64,000 nucleotides of DNA from Lutraria lutraria (taxonomy: Eukaryota > Mollusca > Bivalvia > Venerida > Mactridae), in contig OZ026840.1 of NCBI GenBank assembly GCA_964023205.1, forward strand, positions 8,367,603 to 8,431,602, in the 5' to 3' direction. This document shows, one piece after another, positions 38,200 through 49,700 of the stretch. The position numbers and the translations under genes were made by a program. Under the pieces are notes generated by a model. It was given only the letters and a program-made list of their open reading frames with translations, did not search any database and had not been told where the DNA came from. The stretch's first letter is position 1. Each line of letters starts with the position of its first letter.

Positions 38200-41100
38200 G
38201 TAAGTTGTTTTTTTATCAATAGTTGATATATTTCATATTTTTCATGTAGCCTTTGTTCAAGCGGACAATTTTCCAGATCCATTGGTACCATAACTAGCAT
38301 TGTTACTGCCATAGTTTGTCCATAGATGCTACAGAGAAATTTAGAAGACTTTTATTTTTAGCTCACCAGAGCACGCAGTGATCTATTTTGATTGCGTGAT
38401 GTCCGTCGTGTGTGTGTGTGCGTGCATCAACAATTGCTTTTAACATCATCTTCTTCTTAACTAGTTGGCCAATTTAACGAAACAACTTGACATGGATGAT
38501 CCATGCATGAAGCTCTACCAAAGTTGTTAAAAAAAATTAATTTAATTAAAATCTCTGGTTGCCATGGCAACCAATAGGAAATATCTTCTTGTCTAAAACC
38601 ACAGGGCCTAGAGCTTAGATATTTGGTGTGTAGCATTGTCTAGTGGACCTCTACCAAGTTTCTTCAAATTATTGCCTTAGGGTCAAAATCTGCTCCACCC
38701 CAGGGGTCACTTGATTCATATAGACTTATATAGGAAAATTTAAAAAATCTTTTTGGCCGAAACCACAATGCCTAGAGCCTAGATATTTGGTATGCAGCAT
38801 TATCTAGTGAACCTCTAACAAGTTTGTTCAAATTATTGCCACAGGGTGTAAATTAGTCCTGCCACGGGGTTCACATGATTTATATAGGATAACAAAAAAA
38901 ATCTTCTTGTCCAAAACCTCAAGGCCTAGAGCTATAATTATATTGTATTGTAGCATTGTCTGGTGGACATCTACCAAATTTGTTCAAATTATTGCCTTAG
39001 GGGCAAAATTGGCCCCGTCCCCAGGTCACTTAATTTTACAAAGGCTCTGATTTTCTCTAAGAGTCTTTTTATCTGATGAGCGATATAGGGCCATCATGGC
39101 CCTCTTGTTTTTTTTTCAAATTTCTCTGCAGGGTCAATGGACAAACTATGGCAGTATGTTTTGAGACCCTGTGGTATCAATCATTATCAACACAATATAC
39201 CATGTGATTACAGGCTATGTAACCAGGTACTTTTATCTTACCATAAGATTGCTTAGTGATGTATAAGTCTATTGTAACACATGGTGCTGTCTGTTTTCTG
39301 TATGTTTGATACACTGAATGTATTTGTTATAATTGTATATTGATGCTATCTATGTAATGTTCATGTTTTGAGAACAATGAATTGTATGTCTTCCAAATTA
39401 ATATTGTTTTCTTTACTTTCTTAATGTATTAGGATCTTAACTCCCAATTTTTCTGATGTATTTGCTTAATGCGGCACAAAAATGCCAATACTCAAAAATA
39501 GTATTGCCTGATTGTCATTACTTCTTTGATAGTTACCTCAGATACTATCATTTTATGACAATTGTTTTTTAATGTTAAAGAGTTGTTGCCCTTGTTGAAA
39601 AATAGAAAAATACAAATTCTTTAGATATTGCATGGTGACCTATATTTTTCTTAATCAAATTATGTTGATATTGTGTAATAGCATATTTTTACCATGAGTT
39701 TTAAAAAATAACTCGAAGGAATGTCTTTGTTTTAGAAAAAAAATATTTTCTATCATGGTAACTTATACAAATTATAAATATTTCCAAAATCTGTCTGCAC
39801 TATTTTGAGATAATAAATTTTGGAGTTTGGATCCCTATACCTTAAGTTTAAATGATAGTATACCTAACACAGGGGTCAACTTATTACAGAAGAGCAATAA
39901 ACATACCCAATGAATACCACCCTTTGAATAAAAGCCATTTTTTAAAAAAATCATTGATTATTTAGCACAAAATATCTTTCAAATAAAGACTGCCTTTCCG
40001 TAAAGGTCATTTGATGTCTTTCCTAATAAGGCCTTTTTTTATCAAATGAATGTTTGATACGGTAGTGACATCATTGAGGATTTTGATATTCTTATTTTAA
40101 TAGTTTTAAATCATAATCCTCACTAAGATAGACTACCTTTTGTATCTGTGTTTGTAGAATACTGTTCTTGGTTGTGTCTATGTAATAATATGGACCTGTT
40201 TATTTAGATCTCCACAACATTCCCTTTGGTTAAAGCATGCCTTTGTGGTTCATTCAGGCTGTAAATGTTTCATACTGTATACGTCAATATTGGCGCCTGT
40301 TTTATTTTGGCGATATTGGCGGTCAGCATTGGAACTGCCAAAGGAGTAACTAACACTTTTTCACGTAACTATTTGTTTGTTTTGTATGTTTGTACAAGTC
40401 ATGTATTACAATATATTACTTGTTTACTTTCATCAGTTAAAGTACATGCATTACGTTTATTGCCTTAGGCTAAATCTTAATTGAAACAAGGTAAAATCTA
40501 AAAGATTCAAACAACACAGCTTATTTGTCACACCATATAAAACTTACATGTACATCGTCGGCACATATAGAAAAACTAGATTAAACCCTATATAATAACA
40601 ATATGTGTCAATTTAAGATAAATTATCGAAACAAATAATCAATTATGGCCATTGTTTTAACTCCTGTTCGATCCTAAGTGATAACCAACACTTTGGTCTT
40701 CGTGTATCTTATTCTTGCTCTTTATACATTCCTCACTTGATACGATAATAGTTAGGAATATATTTAGTAAAATAGTCTAATTATTTTCCTTGAAAATGAT
40801 GGAAACTTATTTTCTTAAGTGTTTTAATTTTGTCGCTTAAGAAGACAGTACATGGTTTTATTTTGGCGGTTGGATATGAAAATCGCCAAATATTGAACCC
40901 GCCAGTTCATGAACATCTTAAAAACGCCAAATTTTGCACCCACAGAATTAAAGATGTATACGGTACATGAATATATAACTACATGTACAGTACAACCTCT
41001 ACGAAGCAACACCCTTTGGAGTAACAAAATCATGTTATTGTTGATAGGTTGTTGCTCTAGAGAGGTTAAACTTATAGTTAAATTATGTATTGGGAAAAAT

Positions 41101-43513
41101 CATGATGTTGTTGCAGGGAGGGTGTTGCTTAAGAGAGGGCCACTATGGAGAGGATGAACTGTAGTTACAATCCCCTGATATTATAGCGCCACAGTTTAAT
41201 ATTCTGCTAATCTATGTATTTCATCATATTACTTTAATGACACATATTTTTCTATAAATATATTCATTCTCTAGACAGGTGTTGGATACAGGCATAGTCA
41301 AAGAACTTTTAACTGTAGAAATTATCTTAGTTTGTAAATCAGTATTATAATGTTACTTTATAGATCATACATTGCTGTGCTCATATATGACATGGATTTC
41401 CACATTATCATGACATCATAATTTGTTATATAGTTTTGTTCACTTTAAAAAAAGTCATGGGGGGGGGGTGTCCACCTTGGTAAAACCAATAGGTTTTTTT
41501 TGTCCGAGAGTGTTTTTGAACTACATTCCATACAATCATATTTACATTCAATCTTAATTTTCTGTAAAAATTAGCGTTTATTTTACGTAAATGCTTGGCT
41601 TTCCAAGACTGCCTCTGAGGGCGGTGCATCTAAACTGACCATTCTGATTGGTAGACGCTGTCGGTGATAGCAGGTAGTTATAGTCTTACTGTATTACTTG
41701 TCAGTCTAATTTCATTAACAGTCTATCCAGAGCATGTAACTGTTTCACGTACGTCAACACTGAAACTTTCCACATGTTTTGTTTTCCTAATAACACAGCA
41801 TTTTCGGACAGTCAAAAATGATTATGTAAGAAAACAAAGGAGAAAATGTAAATATAAGGATAGTGCACTTCAGAGAATTTTCATGACCCCACCTGAGCAT
41901 TTATACTGCATAAAAGCCTGAAAATAAGAAACAATTCTTAACTGTATTTATGGTGCATATATTTTATAATAGAAATACAGTCAAACCTTCCCATCTGAAC
42001 CTTTCTAAACCAGAATCCTCTCTAAATCAAACATGACGGCTGGGCCCAATTTTTTAGTATGTATTTAATACTAAAAAACTTTGAAATCCAGATCCTTTCC
42101 TATCTGAAAAGCTCTCTTATACAACCATTTTTGTCAGTCTGGACAAGTTTAGATTAGAAAAGCTCTCTTATACAACCATTTTTGTCAGTCTGGACAAGTT
42201 TAGATTAGAAAAGTTCTACCATATATAGAAACATTCACTGAAAACCTACACATTTCTGCTTCTTCTTGAATATGAATGGAATCTGTGTAATTAATATTTT
42301 AATAGTTACAGTCTAGGTTACTGACTGTGGGTACAGACGACTGTCTAGAAGATGTAATATAGGTTACTTACTGTGGGTACAAATGACTGTCTAGAAGATG
42401 TAGTCTAGGTTACTGACTGGGTACAGATGACTGTCTAGAGGATGTAGTCTAGGTTACTGACTGTGGGTACAGATGACTGTCTAGAAGATGTAGTCTAGGT
42501 TACTGACTGTGGGTACAGATGACTGTCTAGAAGATGTAGTCTAGGTTACTGACTGTGGGTACAGATGACTGTCTAGAAGATGTAGTCTAGGTTACTGACT
42601 GTGGGTACAGATGACTGTCTAGAAGATGTAGTCTAGGTTACTGACTGTGGGTACAGATGACTGTCTAGAAGATGTAGTCTAGGTTACTGACTGTGGGTAC
42701 AGATGACTGTCTAGAAGATGTAGTCTAGGTTACTGACTGTGGGTACAGATGACTGTCTCAAGGTTACTGACTGTGGGTACAGATGACTGTCTAGAAGATT
42801 TATTCATGGGTTTTAAACAAAATCACTCATTATGAGTTAAGGGCTGGGTAAAATGTGTTCACTTATATAAATTTCATACTTTTAGAATATCATTCTTACA
42901 TCAGTACAATCCAAAAATGTCACAACAATGTAAAACAATTGTTTCACATAATTTGCCATGATGCCCCTTAGAATTATATAAGTCAGTGCTAGAAAATTTA
43001 CATAATTTATTGATCAGTTAATATTTTGTGCATAGCATGCTCAAATTTTAGTACTTTATTGCTGACCCTTTTAGGGCAGTTGAGGATAAAATCATATTTC
43101 AGTTTTTCTTGTTGCATTTTCTATTTTCCATCCTGTTAATTGTTGATTCTTGTTACTGTTGTGAAATTGTTAAGATTGTTTAATTTCTGTATCTTAATAG
43201 AAATAAAATTGTGAATGGTGAAATTTTCATGTTTTTATATTGGCTTGGACACCTAGGTACCGAGAGTGTACCAATTAAGGCAGTACCGAGAGTCATTTTA
43301 ACTTCTGTAACCCTTTATAAAAATTACCAGTGCCATAATTGGTACTTCTGAGGCATTTGAAAAAGTTCCAATTCTGAACAAATAATCATATTCAAATTTC
43401 TCTGGGACGCTTTTCAGTGTCCCCATCCAAACTACCCGGCCAGGTGTAGTGTCTCAGAAAATCACAGGAAAAATGGTGAGGTATGTTTCGGTGCTTTATG
43501 CCGGGCAGGTTAA
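38166..43513 (+). CDS. Unrecognised Cys-rich protein, three putative exons
   Basis: Three segments (38166-38199, 39132-39226, 43418-43513) have AG/GT borders and join in phase to 74 residues and a TAA. The peptide begins DREQWRAHKFEGSMDKLWQY, carries RPCGINHYQHNIPCDYRLCN and ends with six more Cys (CPHPNYPARCSVSENHRK then NGEVCFGALCRAG). A consistent frame through three exons and ten Cys argues for a real coding segment. No domain was recognised. It enters in phase 0, and exon M of the TBC gene also leaves in phase 0, so an alternative 3' end of that gene is possible; otherwise it is the end of a small gene whose first exon was not found. If the GTATGT at 43481 is a donor, more exons would follow. 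Confidence 0.45.
38355..39111 (+). repeat. Dispersed repeat family A, copy within a putative intron
   Basis: It starts TTTTTAGCTCACCAGAGCA and ends GATGAGCGATATAGGGCCAT with CATGGCCCTCTTGTT. The interior shares GGCCTAGAGCTTAGATATTT and TAGTGGACCTCTACCAAG blocks with 7269-8395. It lies between two putative exons, ending 20 bp before the second. Confidence 0.8.
39132..39226 (+). CDS. Cys-rich gene, putative exon 2
   Basis: The acceptor is a strong AATTTCTCTGCAG and the donor AACCAG|GTACTT, phase 1 in, phase 0 out. The peptide is GSMDKLWQYVLRPCGINHYQ then HNIPCDYRLCNQ. Confidence 0.5.
39227..40987. other. Intron or intergenic DNA with decayed repeats
   Basis: 39897-40050 looks like a decayed family D MITE (CCTTTGAATAAAAGCCA, TCAAATAAAGAC, AAGGTCATTTGATGTC). 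40286-40320 and 40858-40935 share TTTTATTTTGGCG and CGCCAAAT motifs in partly inverted order, as in a further MITE. No gene was seen. Confidence 0.4.
40988..41161 (+). mobile_element. Pogo-type MITE family C, copy 5
   Basis: The left end is TA|CAGTACAACCTCTACGAAGC and the right end GGAGAGGATGAACTG|TA. The interior is like copy 1. Confidence 0.75.
41162..42304. other. Non-coding DNA
   Basis: An 85-codon frame at 41664 starts with GTG and has a hydrophobic beginning, but no splice or start context supports it. 41979-42220 begins TACAGTCAAACCTTCCC and has a 60-bp duplication (AGCTCTCTTATACAACCATT), perhaps another pogo-type MITE remnant. Confidence 0.4.
42305..42800. repeat. 46-bp minisatellite, about 11 copies
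   Basis: The unit is TAGTCTAGGTTACTGACTGT, GGGTACAGATGACTGTCTAG, AAGATG. Copies are very alike, so the array is young. Partial units occur at both ends. Confidence 0.95.
42801..43417. other. Non-coding DNA
   Basis: AT-rich. A loose palindrome is present near 43258-43350 (GTGTACCAATTAAGGCAGTA, then TGCCATAATTGGTAC). No gene was seen. Confidence 0.4.
43418..43513 (+). CDS. Cys-rich gene, putative terminal exon
   Basis: The acceptor is GGACGCTTTTCAG, phase 0 in, stop TAA at 43511-43513. The peptide is CPHPNYPARCSVSENHRKNG then EVCFGALCRAG. An internal GAG|GTATGT at 43481 could also serve as donor. Confidence 0.45.
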   Translation, partial: CPHPNYPARCSVSENHRKNGEVCFGALCRAG

Positions 43514-43773
43514 AGAACCATTGTCTCCGAGGTTACAAACTTTGATTTCTTTACATGAAGTTTTCTTATCTGACAGTGTCATGGAATGTGTTAAACATGG
43601 TTTCGTTATCTATGTTCACAAATAATACTGTATGAACTTGTTACAGTGATATAACACAGAGATAAGAATGTTTGTCACCAAACTTCTACATTCTTAGTTC
43701 TGTAAGTGTTTTAGATATGGGGACTGTTTGTAAGTGTATTTTTAATTCTTAATTTCATTCTACATGTACTCAA

Positions 43774-43783
43774 ATGGCAAACT
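43774..43783 (+). CDS. LU gene, putative first coding exon
   Basis: ATGGCAAACT|GTAAGA gives MAN plus one base, exactly the phase needed by exon 2 and producing a good signal peptide. It is very short, with no promoter evidence, and the following intron would hold the 3.5-kb array. Another start is possible. Confidence 0.35.
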
Positions 43784-46700
43784 GTAAGAACATGATTGTG
43801 TTTTAGAACTGTAAAATAACCATCACATTACAGAAAATCAACTGTCAATATAGATCATACACTAAATATAATAATTGATTGTTATACCATAAACAATAGA
43901 ATATTGGACATGTGCATTTACGGTACCATAATTAACCATGGCAAATAAGAAATGTACAATATAATAATTAACCATGGAATACAACGGTTGTACCAGGTAT
44001 TTGACCATGGAATATTATATACATGTACAACTAGTGTACCAGGTATTTTACCATGGTATATTATACATGCACAACTGTTGTACCAGGTATTTGTCCATGA
44101 AATATTATATACATGTACAACTGTTGTACCAGGTATTTGACCATGGAATATTATATAGATGTACAACTGGTGTACCAGGTATTTGTCCATGAAATATTAT
44201 ATACATGTACAACTGGTGTACCAGGTATTTGACCATGGAATATTATACATGTACAACTGTTGTACCAGGTATTTGTCCATGGAATTTTATATACATGTAC
44301 AACTGGTGTACCAGGTATTTGACCATGTAATATTATATAGATGTACAACTGTTGTACCAGGTATTTGGCCATGTAATATTATATAGATGCACTACTGTTG
44401 TACCAGGTATTTGACCATGGTATATTATGTATGTACAACTGTTGTACCAGGTATTTGGCCATGTAATATTATATACATGTACAACTGTTGTACCAGGTAT
44501 TTGGCCATGTAATATTATATAGATGTACAACTGTTGTACCAGGTATTTGTCCATGGAATTTTATATACATGTACAACTGTTGTACCAGGTATTTGACCAT
44601 GTAATATTATACATGTACAACTGTTGTACAAGGTATTTAGCCATGTAATATTATATAGATGCACTACTGTTGTACCAGGTATTTGACCATGGTATATTAT
44701 GTATGTACAACTGTTGTACCAGGTATTTGACCATGGTATATTATACATGTACAACTGTTGTACCAGGTATTTGACCATGTAATATGATATAGATGTACAA
44801 CTGTTGTACCAGGTATTTGACCATGGTATATTATACATGTACAACTGTTGTACCAGGTATTTGACCATGTAATATTATACATGTACAACTGTTGTACAAG
44901 GTATTTGGCCATGTAATATTATATAGATGTACAACTGTTGTACCAGGTATTTGACCATGGTATATTATACATGTACAACTGTTGTACCAGGTATTTGACC
45001 ATGTAATATTATACATGTACAACTGTTGTACAAGGTATTTGGCCATGTAATATTATATAGATGCACTACTGTTGTACCAGGTATTTGACCATGGTATATT
45101 ATACATGTACAACTGTTGTACCAGGTATTTGACCATGGTATATTATACATGTACAACTGTTGTACCAGGTATTTGACCATGTAATATGATATAGATGTAC
45201 AACTGTTGTACCAGGTATTTGACCATGGTATATTATACATGTACAACTGTTGTACCAGGTATTTGACTATGGTATAGTATACATGTACAACTGTTGTACC
45301 AGGTATTTGACCATGGAATATTATACATGTACAACTGTTGTACCAGGTATTTGACCATGGAATATTATATACATGTACAACTGTTGTACCAGGTATTTGA
45401 CCGTGGTATATTATACATGTACAACTGTTGTACCAGGTATTTGACCATGGAATATTATACATGTACAAATGTTGTACCAGGTATTTGACCATGGTATATT
45501 ATACATGTACAACTGTTGTACCAGGTATTTGACCATGGTATATTATGTATGTACAACTATTGTACCAGGTATTTGACCATGGAATATTATACATGTACAA
45601 CTGTTGTACCAGGTATTTGACCATGGTATATTATACATGTACAACTGTTGTACCAGGTATTTGACCATGAAATATTATACATGTACAACTGTTGTACCAG
45701 GTATTTGACCGTGGTATATTATACATGTACAACTGTTGTACCAGGTATTTGACCGTGGTATATTATACATGTACAACTGTTGTACCAGGTATTTGACCAT
45801 GGAATATTATACATGTACAACTGTTGTACCAGGTATTTGACCGTGGTATATTATACATGTACAACTGTTGTACCAGGTATTTGACCATGGTATATTATAC
45901 ATGTACAACTGTTGTACCAGGTATTTGACCATGTAATATGATATAGATGTACAACTGTTGTACCAGGTATTTGACCATGGTATATTATACATGTACAACT
46001 GTTGTACCAGGTATTTGACCATGTAATATTATACATGTACAACTGTTGTACAAGGTATTTGGCCATGTAATATTATATAGATGTACAACTGTTGTACCAG
46101 GTATTTGACCATGGTATATTATACATGTACAACTGTTGTACCAGGTATTTGACCATGTAATATTATACATGTACAACTGTTGTACAAGGTATTTGGCCAT
46201 GTAATATTATATAGATGCACTACTGTTGTACCAGGTATTTGACCATGGTATATTATACATGTACAACTGTTGTACCAGGTATTTGACCATGGTATATTAT
46301 ACATGTACAACTGTTGTACCAGGTATTTGACCATGTAATATGATATAGATGTACAACTGTTGTACCAGGTATTTGACCATGGTATATTATACATGTACAA
46401 CTGTTGTACCAGGTATTTGACTATGGTATAGTATACATGTACAACTGTTGTACCAGGTATTTGACCATGGAATATTATACATGTACAACTGTTGTACCAG
46501 GTATTTGACCATGGAATATTATATACATGTACAACTGTTGTACCAGGTATTTGACCGTGGTATATTATACATGTACAACTGTTGTACCAGGTATTTGACC
46601 ATGGAATATTATACATGTACAAATGTTGTACCAGGTATTTGACCATGGTATATTATACATGTACAACTGTTGTACCAGGTATTTGACCATGGTATATTAT

Positions 46701-49700
46701 GTATGTACAACTATTGTACCAGGTATTTGACCATGGAATATTATACATGTACAACTGTTGTACCAGGTATTTGACCATGGTATATTATACATGTACAACT
46801 GTTGTACCAGGTATTTGACCATGAAATATTATACATGTACAACTGTTGTACCAGGTATTTGACCGTGGTATATTATACATGTACAACTGTTGTACCAGGT
46901 ATTTGACCGTGGTATATTATACATGTACAACTGTTGTACCAGGTATTTGACCATGGAATATTATACATGTACAACTGTTGTACCAGGTATTTGACCGTGG
47001 TATATTATACATGTACAACTGTTGTACCAGGTATTTGACCATGGTATATTATACATGTACAACTGTTGTACCAGGTATTTGACCATGGTATATTATACAT
47101 GTACAACTGTTGTACCAGGTATTTGGCCATGTAATATGATATAGATGTACAACTGTTGTACCAGGTATTTGGCCGTGGTATATTATATACATGTACAACC
47201 GTTGTACCAGGTATTTGACCATGGAATATTATATCAATGTACAACTGTTGTACCAGGTATTTGGCCATGTAATATTATATACATGTACAACTGTTGTACC
47301 AGGTATTTGACCATGAAATATTATACATGTACAACTGTTGTACCAGGTATTTGTCCATGGAATAAAAGGCATGTATAATTGTTGTACCCAGGTATTTGAC
47401 CATGGAATATTTTACATGTACAACAGTTGTACATGTATGATATTTGTTGTACCATAACTAACCATGTAATATAAAACATGTTTAACAATGCAGTTGCACC
47501 ATAAATAACTATACAGATATTGCATCATGGATGATTGAGATATGTAAGTGTATTTTACAAGCCTTTGTTACAATGTTAAAATCTATTTTTATTACAGTTT
47601 TCTTTGCAGTATTTGTGGCATCTGTAGTAGAGATCAGTAAGTGTATTTTGAATGTTTAAGCAATTCTAATAAAACTTTACACACTGCTAAAAAATTGTTT
47701 TCCACTTAATACAGTACAGATATTACCACATCTTGTACATATAACTTAATACAGTACAGATGTTACCACTTCTTGTACATATAACTTGATACAGTACAGA
47801 TATTACCACTTCTTGTACATATACATGTAACTTGATACAGTACAGATATTACCACTTCTTGTACATATAACTTGATACAGTACAGATATTACCACTTTTT
47901 TTACATATAACTTGATACAGTACTGATATTACCACTTTTTGTACATATAACCTAATACAGTACTGATATTACCACTTTTTGTACATATAACCTAATACAG
48001 TACAGATATTACCACTTCTTGTACATATATTACTTAATACAGTACTGATATTACCTCTTTTTGTACATATAACTTAATATTGTACTGATATTACCACTTC
48101 TTGTACATATAACTTGATACAGTACAGATATTACCACTTTTTGTACATATAACTTGATACAGTACAGATATTACCACTTTTTGTACATATAACTTGATAC
48201 AGTACAGATGTTACCACTTTTTGTACATATAACTTGATACAGTACAGATGTTACCACTTTTTGTACATATAACTTGATACAGTACAGATATTACCACTTT
48301 TTGTACATATAACTTGATACAGTACAGATATTACCACTTCTTGTACATATAACTTGATACAGTACAGATGTTACCACTTTTTGTACATATAACTTGATAC
48401 AGTACAGATATTACCACTTTTTGTACATATAACTTGATACAGTACAGATATTACCACTTTTTGTACATATAACTTAATACTGTACAGATATTACCACTTT
48501 TTGTACATATAACTTGATACAGTACAGATATTACCACTTCTTGTACATATAACTTGATACAGTACAGATGTTACCACTTTTTGTACATATAACTTGATAC
48601 AGTACAGATTTTACCACTTTTTGTACATATAACTTGATACAGTACAGATATTACCACTTTTTGTACATATAACTTGATACAGTACAGATATTACCACTTT
48701 TTGTACATATAACTTAATACTGTACAGATATTACCACTTTTTGTACATATAACTTAATACAGTACAGATATTACCTCTTCTTGTACATATAACTTAATTA
48801 ATACTGTACAGATATTATCATTTTTTGTACATATAACATGATACAGTACAGATATTACCACTTTTTGTACATATAACTTGATACAGTACAGATATTACCA
48901 CTTTTTGTACATATAACTTAATACTGTACAGATATTACCACTTTTTGTACATATAACTTAATACAGTACAGATATTACCTCTTCTTGTACATATAACTTA
49001 ATTAATACTGTACAGATATTATCATTTTTTGTACATATAACATGATACAGTACAGATATTACCACTTTTTGTACATATAACTTAATACAGTACAGATATT
49101 ACCACTTCATATACATTTTCACTTGGCAAAGACAAAATGTGGCCTTTACTCGACAGTCAGTTTGTTTTGAATAATCAATGATGATTTATAAACAAATGCT
49201 CTTTATTCACAGGTTTGACTGTATAATTACATTATAATATAAAAACAGGTAAACTTACATGATTTCATACATAAAACAGGTAAATTTACATGATTTCATA
49301 CATAAAACAGGTAAATTTATGTGAAAATGATTTGACAATTTTGTTATTCAGGTAGCTTGGAGTGTAGGGTATGTACAAATGCAGTATCACTAGATGACTG
49401 TACAGAAACAAGAATTTGTCAACAAAACGAGGTAAAACGTTATTTATAGTATCTTCCTTCATCTTGATGATGGACACTTAATTTATATGTTATAAAACAT
49501 AAATCACTAAATTTCATCTGAAAGTTTACTTCAGAAATAATTAAGTAAAGGAGAATTTGCAGGGCTCGAAATTAACACTAGCAAAATGCTAGTGAAAAAT
49601 TAAAGATTTTGCTAGTTCATTTTATGACCACTAGCATGTTTTTGCGAGTAGAACTGAAAGTGTCGTAATAATTTTATTTCTTTATGCAATAATCAATAAT

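Noticed and set aside
41664..41921. 85-codon ORF with a hydrophobic start
   Set aside because: It starts at GTG, has no Kozak context or splice evidence, and no recognisable domain.
43918..47378. Many 60-175 codon ORFs rich in VPGI and NTWYNSCT
   Set aside because: Translations of the 44/46-bp minisatellite; identical ORFs recur 1,154 bp apart because of block duplication.
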